From Akkermansiaceae bacterium (lineage in GTDB: Bacteria; Verrucomicrobiota; Verrucomicrobiia; Verrucomicrobiales; Akkermansiaceae), in assembly GCA_021733795.1 (NCBI GenBank), contig JAIPKB010000022.1, positions 1 through 42,766 on the forward strand: a DNA stretch of 42,766 nucleotides, written 5' to 3'. The notes beneath the pieces are model-generated. The model saw only the letters and a program-made list of their open reading frames with translations. It did not search any database and was not told the DNA's origin. Below, in pieces: positions 32,101 to 41,100 of this stretch (position 1 is its first letter; every line of letters starts with the position of its first letter). A program made the position numbers and the translations under genes.

Positions 32101-35100
32101 GCTGCGCTTCCGCGGCCGGGCGACGGTGACCGGCCAGGTGCTGGCGGCGGACGGTGTGTCGCCGGTGGGTGGCGCGGCGGTGAATTTGTTCCCGGATCCC
32201 GCGTCGCGCGAGCTGGGTCGCGGGATTTTCAGTGATACCAACGGGTTCTTCACCTTTTACGGCGTGCCGCTCGGAACGACGAGCGTGGAGGCGACCAACC
32301 GTGCCGGCAACACCCGCACGGTTTCCACCCTGATCGCGACCAGCGGGGAAACGGTGAATCTGCCGATCGTGCTGAGTGCCGTGGCCCCGAGCCTCGCCAC
32401 CCTGCAAGGGCGGGTGACCGAGGCGGATGGCACCCCGCACGCCCGGGCAACGGTGGTCGTCGAAACCAGGTCTCCCGCGGGGAGTGTGGTGGATTTCTCC
32501 AGCGCCTCCATGGTGACCGCGGATGAGGACGGGTTTTTCAGTGTCTCGGATGTGCCAGCCGGGGTCTCGGCGCGGCTGGTCGCCATCTCGGTGGATGGTC
32601 GCAGGAAAGGCGAGCGGCGGGACGTCTCCGTCACCGCCGGCGTGCTCAACACCGCCAATATCACCCTGCAGGCGCGGGCCACCGTGCGCGGCCGGGTGGA
32701 ATTCGCCAATGGGGACCCGGTGGCCGGCGCGATCGTCGGCGGTGGGGAAGAGCTGGTCACGACCGATTCGCTCGGTGCCTTCGTCCTCGAGGGTGTGCCC
32801 ACCGGCAAGTCCCCGGTGAGCGCCGGACTCGATCCCGACCCGGCCAGCAGCGACCCGCGGCGGCGGCTCGCGCGGCTGGGATCCACGAGGCTGGACGTAC
32901 TGCCCGGCGATGACAATTTCGCAGTGATCCGCTTCGATCCCGCCGGCCGCATCGCCGGCCAGGTGCTCGACGAGAACGGCAACCCGGTGGGCAACACCGA
33001 CGTCGCCATCCCGCTCGACCGGGGAACCGAGGAGGTGTCGTTCTTCGCCTGGGTCAACACCAATGCCCAGGGGAATTTCGTGTTCGACAACATCGGGCTC
33101 GGAAGTTGGAACGTGACGACTCCCGCGCCGCCGCACGAGGACCTCAGCGAGCTGGACAAGGCACAGGAACAGATCCTGAGCGGCGAACTCGACCAGATCA
33201 TCGCCGGCCTGACGGCGGCGTTCGCGACCTATACCGGCGCGAAGGACCCATTCCTCAATGGCGAAGGGGAGAAGTTCAATCCCGCGCGCTGGGGGCTCGC
33301 GCCGGACGTGAAGATCGAGTTCGACGGCCAGACGGTGGTGGTCCCGGTGCGTTACTTCAAAACGGCCACGCTCTCGGGCACGGTCACCAACGGCCAGGAC
33401 GTGCCGATCGGCGCGCGCGTCCGGCTGACCGGTCTCGGGCCGCGGCCCAACGGTTATCCGGCGATGCGGATCCGTGGCGAGCTCGACAGTGATCCGGCAC
33501 TGGGGACCTTCGAGTTCAAGGACCAGGCCTTCGTCGGCGACTGGGGACTGCAGGCCGCCTCGCCGTTCTTCCCGGTGGTGATCAGCAAGAGCGGACGCAC
33601 GACACAGGCGGACCCGGTGATCTCGGACATCCTGCTGAAGTTCCCGCCGGTGTCCGAGACCAATGGCAGCTTGTCCGGGCAGGTGTTCTTTGCCGATGGC
33701 ACCCCGGCCGGGGCGGGCGTGCGGGTGCAGATCAGCTTCGGCCCGGACTTCGTCATCCGCACCGACGACAGCGGCCGCTTCGCGACCACCAAGGGGACCT
33801 TCACCCTGCCCGCGGGCCGTTACACGGTGACGGCTCTCGACGAGGCAAGCGGAGCCACCGCCCGCATCGACACCAGCGTCGCCGGTGGCCAGGACAACGC
33901 GGTCACGCTCACCCTGCTCGGCCGCGGGGATGCCAGGATCACCGTGCGCAAGGCGGATGGCACGCCGGCGGCCAATGCGGCGGTGGAAATCGAAGGCGGG
34001 CAGTTTCCCAACGAGCGCTTCGACGGGGTGACCGACGGGCAGGGCGAAATGGTGTTCGCGAATGTCTTCGAGGGGCCCTACTCGTCCTGTGCCAGCCTGA
34101 CAATCGGCGGGACCCGCGTGGCGGGCCGCGCGTCGCTGGTGGTTCCGGCCGGCGGCTCCGGCGAGGCGATGATCACCCTGGGCGGCACCGGCTCGGTGCG
34201 CGGGATTTTCGTGGCGGCGGATGGATCGACGCCGATCCCCTTTGCCAACGTCAGCCTGGCAGGGTTGGCGGTCGCACCGACGGGTGCGGACGGGCGCTTT
34301 GAGTTGCCTGATGTGCCCTTGGGCAACTTCCGGATCACCGCGACCGACGACCAGACGGCCCGCTCGGGATTCGCGACCGTGGTCTTGTCCACGCCCAACC
34401 AGGTCGTCGACGTGCGGATCACCGAAACGCCGCTCGGCACCGTGCGCGGGGTGGTGTTCAGCGGCCTGGGCAACAGCCCGGTGGCCGGCGCGGAGGTGAA
34501 ACTGACGCTCGATGACCCGTTCGTTGCGCTGCGGACCCGCACCGTGACCACCGGGCCGGACGGGTTCTATTCGTTTGCGGGCGTGCCGCCGGGCGGCTTG
34601 TCGCTGGACGCCCTCGACCCCCTGACGACCCTGCGTGGCAACGTGCGCGGAACCATGCCGGCGGGGGCCGTCACACTGGACGTCGACATCCCCCTGCAGG
34701 CCACGGCCAATCTAACAGTCCAGGTGCTTGAGCCGGACGGCGTGACCCCGGCGAGCCTGGCGACAGTGAAGATGGGCCCGCTCAGCGCCGACACCGATGC
34801 CAACGGGCGGGTGCGTTTCGAGAATGTGAAGCTGCTGCCCGGCGGGCTGCCCGCATCGAGCCAATACCGGCTGCAGGCGACCTCGCTGCGGCCCGGTGAG
34901 ACCAGGAGTTATAGCTTTGCCTTGTTCTATCCCCTCACCCAGGGTGCCGAGGAATCGCTGAACATCACCTTGCGCGGGGTCGGCTCGGTTCTTGGCACCG
35001 TGTTTCAAGGTGATGGCGTCACGCCGGCGCCCGGTGCCCAGGTGCAGGTGAAGATGCAGAGCGAGAGCGTGTTTTCCGGGGTCCGCATGTTCAGCCCGTT

Positions 35101-38100
35101 CGGGAGCGACGACGAGACCGTGATCGCCGATGGCGCGGGGCGGTTCCGCTTCGACAACCTGCCGGTCGGATCCCTGCAGGTGTCCGCGTTCTCCCTCGCG
35201 CAAGGCGCACGCGAGGAGGTTGTGCTGGCGTCCAACGGCCAGGAGCTCACCCGCAACCTCACACTCACCGCTACCGGCACGGTCGCCGGCCGGGTGCTGC
35301 GGGCGGATGGCACCACGCCGGCGGCAAATGCCGAGGTGGTGATCCGCTTCACTTCCGCAAGCAATGCGATCGGCACGATCCTGGCGATTGTCGGGGCGGA
35401 CGGACGGTTCTCATTCACGCCGGTGACGGTCGGGGATTTTTCGATCCAGGCCGCCCTGCCCGGATTCAACGGACTGGCTGTTGTTAGGGGGAGGCTGGCT
35501 AACAACGGCCAGCTGGTGGACACCGGCGAGATCGTGCTCGACGAGGCGTTTCCGCAGGTGGTGGCCACGCGGCCGGAGGGAACCAGCGACGGAGTCGATA
35601 TCACGACGACGATCGAGATCGACTTCAGCGAAGCGATCGATCCCACGAGCGTGGTGACGTCGGGGATTTTCCTGCGCCCGGCGGCAGGCGGGCCCATCGT
35701 GCCGGCGACGGTGACCCTGGTGCCGATGGATGGCGGCACGGAGCTGAGAAAGGTGCTGCTCGACCCCGTGCAGCCGCTCGATAGCTCGACGACCTATCAG
35801 CTTGTGGTGGTCGACGGCGACTTGCTGGACGCGCTCGGCACCGTGACCAACCGCGGGCCGCGCGACCTCGTCGGGCGGCCGCTACCCGCGCTGTTCTCCA
35901 CCACCTTCAAGACGCGCGACCAGCGTCCGCCGCTGTTGCTGAGCTTCTCGCCGGCGGATGGAAGCGAGGCGGTGGACCCGCGGACGGCGGTGCGTCTGAC
36001 CTTCGATGAACCGATCCAGCCGGGCGCCTCCATTGTCCTCACCGGCCCGTCGGGCACGGTGGCGGGCACCACCTCGCTCGGGTTGAACAGCCTGGCCTTG
36101 TCCTTCCTGCCAACCGTCGAGTTGCCACCGAATCGCAGCTTCACCGCGACGGTCACCGGCGTGCGCGACCTCGCGGGCAATGAACTCGCCGGCCAACCGC
36201 TCGGCACCACTTTTGCCACGCTCGATACTCTCGGCCCGGTGATCGGCGAGCTGCGGATCAAGAACGGTCTCACCCCGACCGCCGGGGCCGCGCTCACACT
36301 GGAAGCCGTGCTGGCCAGCCCCGAAACCGGGGTGCGCTACCGGCTCAGCGCGAATGCCGTCACCGTGGGCACCTCCGCGGTGGATGGGTTGGAAATGCCG
36401 TTCACCCTGCCGGCGACCGGCACCGTGGTGTTCCGCGGCATCGCGATCGACCGGTTCGGCAACGAGGGACCGCTGGCGGAACTCACGGTCAACGTGCTGC
36501 CTAACACCCCGCCGGTCATCACGCTCACCCGGCTGAGCCCCGCCACCGGCCCGGTGGCCACGGGATCCGCCGTTTCCGTCCGCCTCAGCGCCAGCGACGA
36601 CTCCGGCGTTACCGACCTGAAAGCCGCGATGACCGGGGCGGCCACCGCCGCGCTGAAAACCACCACCGGCGCGGACATCACGCTCACCGGCGTGGTGAAG
36701 TCCACCGCCGGCGCGGCGGACGTGATCACCATCATCGCCCAGGCCACCGATACCAGTGGCGTCGGCACCGGCGAACAAACCTTCACCATCCCGCTCCGCG
36801 ACGGTACGGCTCCCACCCTGGTGTTCGACGGCCGGGTGCCCAGCGTCGGTTTTGCCCCCGGCGCGGTGGTCAGCATCCCGGCGCGGGGCCGCGACAACTT
36901 CGGGGTCGCCCGCTACACCGCAACCGCCACCGGCGCCGTCACCGGCGAGGCGGAAATCCCCGTTGAACCGGCGGCGACGGATGACAAGCGCACGCTCACG
37001 TTCACGCTGCCAGCCGATGCTCCGGTCACCGGCGAGGCGTTCACCTTGACCCTCCGCGCGGTGGATGCCGCCGGACTGGCATCCGCGCCGTTGTTGGTCA
37101 ACCTGCGCACCGCCGACCAGACACCGCCGCAAATCACTGCCTTCAGCCCGGCGAACAACGCCGGCAACCAATCCACCCGCCCCGTGCTAACCATCACCGC
37201 CAACGAAGCGCTCGATCCGGCCAGCGTGACCCCGGAAAATGTCAGACTCATCCGGGCGGCGGACTCCGCCGTGATTCCCGCCACTGCGGCACTCAATGCC
37301 GCCGGCACCGTGATCACCCTCACGCCCGCCGATCTGCCGCTGGCGGTCAACACGGGTTACCACCTGCTCGCCACCACCGGCGTCACCGATGCCGCCGGCA
37401 ACGCGCTGACGGCGGAGGCCGCCGCGACCTTCACCACCGCCGATTTCCGGGTCACCGCCCCACTGGCGGGCTTGCAGGTGGTGGAGGGCCAGGCGCTGAC
37501 GATCAACGCATCCTCCGGCTTCGGCTTCCCGACCAAGGTGAGGTTCTCGCTCAATGGCGTGGCGGACGGCGCTGACGTCACGTCCCCACCGTTCCAACGC
37601 ACGATTACCGTGCCCGCGCTCGCCGCGGTCCCGGGCGGCCTGCTGGAGTTGTTGGTGCAATCGCGGAATGAGAGTGCGACCCTGCTGTTCGCCTCCGTCA
37701 CCACCACCGTGTTGGTTCGCGGGACCGACGCCGACAGCGACTCGGACGGCTTCACCAACGCGCAGGAACTCGCGGCCGGCAGTGACCCGTTCCGCGCCGA
37801 TGCGGACGTGGACCCGGACGCCCACGGTCTCACCACTGCCCGGGAAATCGCCGCCGGCACCAAGGCGAACGACGCCGACACCGACGATGATTTTCTAACC
37901 GACGGCGCGGAACTCGCCGCCACCACCGACCCGCTCAATCCCGATACGGATGGTGATGGTTTGTTAGATGGCCGCGAGGCACTCTTCAGCACCAATCCAA
38001 AGCTCGCGGACACCGATGGCGACACGCTCAGCGACGGCTTCGAGGTGGGCGTGGGCCGCTACTCGATCGTGACCGGCAGCTTCACCTTCAACCAGGCCCG

Positions 38101-41100
38101 TGCCGATGCCGCAAGCCGCGGCGGGCATTTGCTCACCGTGGTCAGCGCGAAAGAGCAAACCGCGATCGAAGTCGTGTTGGGGGCCGCGCTCACCACAGGC
38201 GACCGGTGGATCGGCTATTCCGATTCGTTCATCGAGGGGGCATTCCGCTGGGAAACCGGCGAATTGGCCAGCTTCCAGCGCTTCGGCAGCGGTGAACCTA
38301 ACGATTTCAACAACGAGGACGCGGTCGGCATCCGCGCCAGCGGCCTGTGGAACGATTTCAACGTCAATACCAGCCTGCCGTATTTCCTTGAACTCGGCTT
38401 CTTCACCGATCCCACGCTGCCGGACACCGACGGCGACTCGATCCGCGACGATGTGGATGAGTTCATCGGCCCGCAAAACGCCGCGCCGGCCGCCGCCGAT
38501 GACGCGTTGTTCGCCAACGCCGGTGAGACCGTCACCCTGGAAATCGCCAGTGATTTGTTAGGCAATGACAGCGACCCGGACGGTGATCCGTTCGCCCTGC
38601 TGACCTTCACCCAACCAACGGCGGGCGGCACCGTCAGCCAACCTAACAACTCAACCCTGGTGTTCACTCCGGCTGAGAATTTCAGCGGGACCGCCGGGTT
38701 CGGCTACACGGTCATCGATGCCGGCGGCCTCACCGCCTCGGCGACCGTGCGCATCACCATCGGGACCAACACCCGCCCGGTGGCGGGATTCAGCCGCCCG
38801 GTGGCGGCCAACCACGCGCTGCGCTTCGATGGTGTGGATGATTTTGTCAGATCGGCGTTGAATCCGGCGCAGAACCTTGCCGGCGGCCCGTGGACGATCG
38901 AGGCCTGGGTGAAGCCGGAAGCATTCAACAACAAGTCGTTCCCGACGCTCTACTCCCAAGGGTTCTGGCGCGCTTCGCTCGGGCTGAACGCCAGCACCGG
39001 CAGGTTCGACAGTTGGGCGAACAATGCGGGGCAACTCAACTCCACAGTCGCTCCGCCGCTCAACGGGTGGACGCATGTGGCCGTGACTTTTGATGGCACG
39101 ACGCGGCGTTTCATCGTCGACGGCGTGGAGGCCGGGGCCTTTGCTTCCAGTGCCGTAACCAGCGACAACAACCCGGTTTACCTCGGTGCGACGGGAAATT
39201 CCGCGCCGGACAGCCGGTCGTATTTCCAAGGCACAATGGACGAGGTGCGGGTGTGGAAACGCGCGCTGAGTGCGGCGGAAATCGATTCTAGCAGCCATGT
39301 CACGCTGCTGGGCACGGAGTCGGGGTTGGCCGCGTATTGGCCGTTTGAAGAGGGCGCTGGCACGGTGACGGCGGATCTCGCCGGCCAATCGACCGCCACG
39401 CTCGGCAGCACGGCCGCCAGCGCGCCGGAGTGGGTGGCGTCGGATGCGCCGGTGGCGGGATTCCGGCAGGATGAAGCTGCGGCGCTCAACACGCCCTTGC
39501 TGATCCGCCTGGAGGGCAGCGATGCCGATGGCAACGCGCTCACTGGCAGGATTCTCAACCTGCCGGTCCATGGCCGCTTGTTCCAGTTCGCCGGCGGTGC
39601 CGCTGGCGCGGAAATCACGGTGGCTGCCACCACCGTGAGCGATCCTCAGCGGCGGGTGGTTTACGAGCCGGATCCGGATTTCACTGGCGTTGACACCTTC
39701 AATTTCAGCGTGACCGATGGCGGGCTTGAGTCGCTTCCCGCGCTGCTTGCGGTGAGGGTTTTCGATGGCTTGGCGCCGCAGTCGGATGATGTTTGGGATG
39801 TGGCAGCCGGAGCAGTGGTCACTGCTAGTTCGCCGCTGGCGGCGGGCTCCCCGGCGGCCGGTGCCTTCGATGGCGCGGGCGTCCCGGTGGTCTTCGCCGA
39901 CGGCCAGCCCGCAGGTTTCAGTCATTTCCTCGAATGGGAAACGCCGACGACGGTGGAAATCACCAGTGCCCGCTTGTTTGCGAATGATGAGGGCCCCGCC
40001 TCTGCGGCGCGCGGTTTCAGCGAGCTGCGCTTGTTCGGGCGTCTGAGCGACGGGGACCCCTTTGCTCTGTTAGCCACTTACCGCCCGGCGGCGAATCCGT
40101 ATTTCGGCGGGCTTCGCGCCGAGGTGGCGGTGGCGTCGTTCATCGGCACGCAGTTCCGGGCAGAATTCGATGCCGCGGTCGCTGGCAGCGGGCCACGCGT
40201 GACGGAATTGGATGCGATGGGGGAAACGGTGGTGATGGTGCCGACCGCAGCCGACATCGTCCTGCAAAACGCCACGGCCAGCGCCAGCCAGAGCGGGTTT
40301 CCGGTGGGCAATCTGATTGATGGTGTCGTTACCGGATCGTCCGGTTGGGCGGGCGACGTAGGCGGAACCCCACCGATGACGGCGGTGTTCGAAACCAAGG
40401 ATAATCTTGGCACGACACCGGACACTGTTTTCACATTTCAAATGCCGCAACCGTTTGGCTCGTCGCATTTCGTCGGCTGCTTCCGGATTTCCGCGACCAC
40501 CAGCGACCGGAATGATTTCGCTGACGGGTTGAACACTGGTGGTGACATCACCACCAACTGGACCGTGCTGGAGGTGATCGAAGTCACCAGCACGGGTGGC
40601 GAAACCATCACCGTGTTGCCGGATCAATCGGTGCTCGTCACCGGCAACATGCCCGCGACGACATCTTATACCATCAAGGCCAAGGGCATCAGCGGGGCTG
40701 TGACCGGATTCCGTTTGGAAATGCTGGAGAACGCCGCACTGCCTAACAACGGCCCCGGCCGCGTCGGGCACGGCAACTGGGTGCTCGCCGAGTTCCAGGT
40801 TTCCTATCAGGGCGGCGTGCCCATTCCGAACCGTGCCCCGCGTGGCACGCCGGACCTGTTGGAGACCTTGCAGGGAATCCCTCTGGCGCTCACTCCGCTT
40901 GCCAATGACAGCGATCCGGATGGCGACCGGTTGACCCTTGTCAGCTTCGGTCAACCGCCCGCCGGTGAGGGCAGCGTGACCGCGGATGGAGACACTGGTT
41001 TGACTTACACCCCGGCGGCCGCCTTTGTCGGAACCACGAGCTCCACCCACCGCACCACCCATGGCTTCCAAACCAGCAAGCCCACGTTGGTGACCGTCAC

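Noticed and set aside
29390..33136. 1248-codon open frame on the minus strand
   Set aside because: It lies antisense to the giant ORF, is rich in Arg/His/Gly/Pro without domains, and follows from GC-biased third positions of the real gene. The same holds for the long minus frames at 14831-16339, 16466-17728 and 35882-37171.
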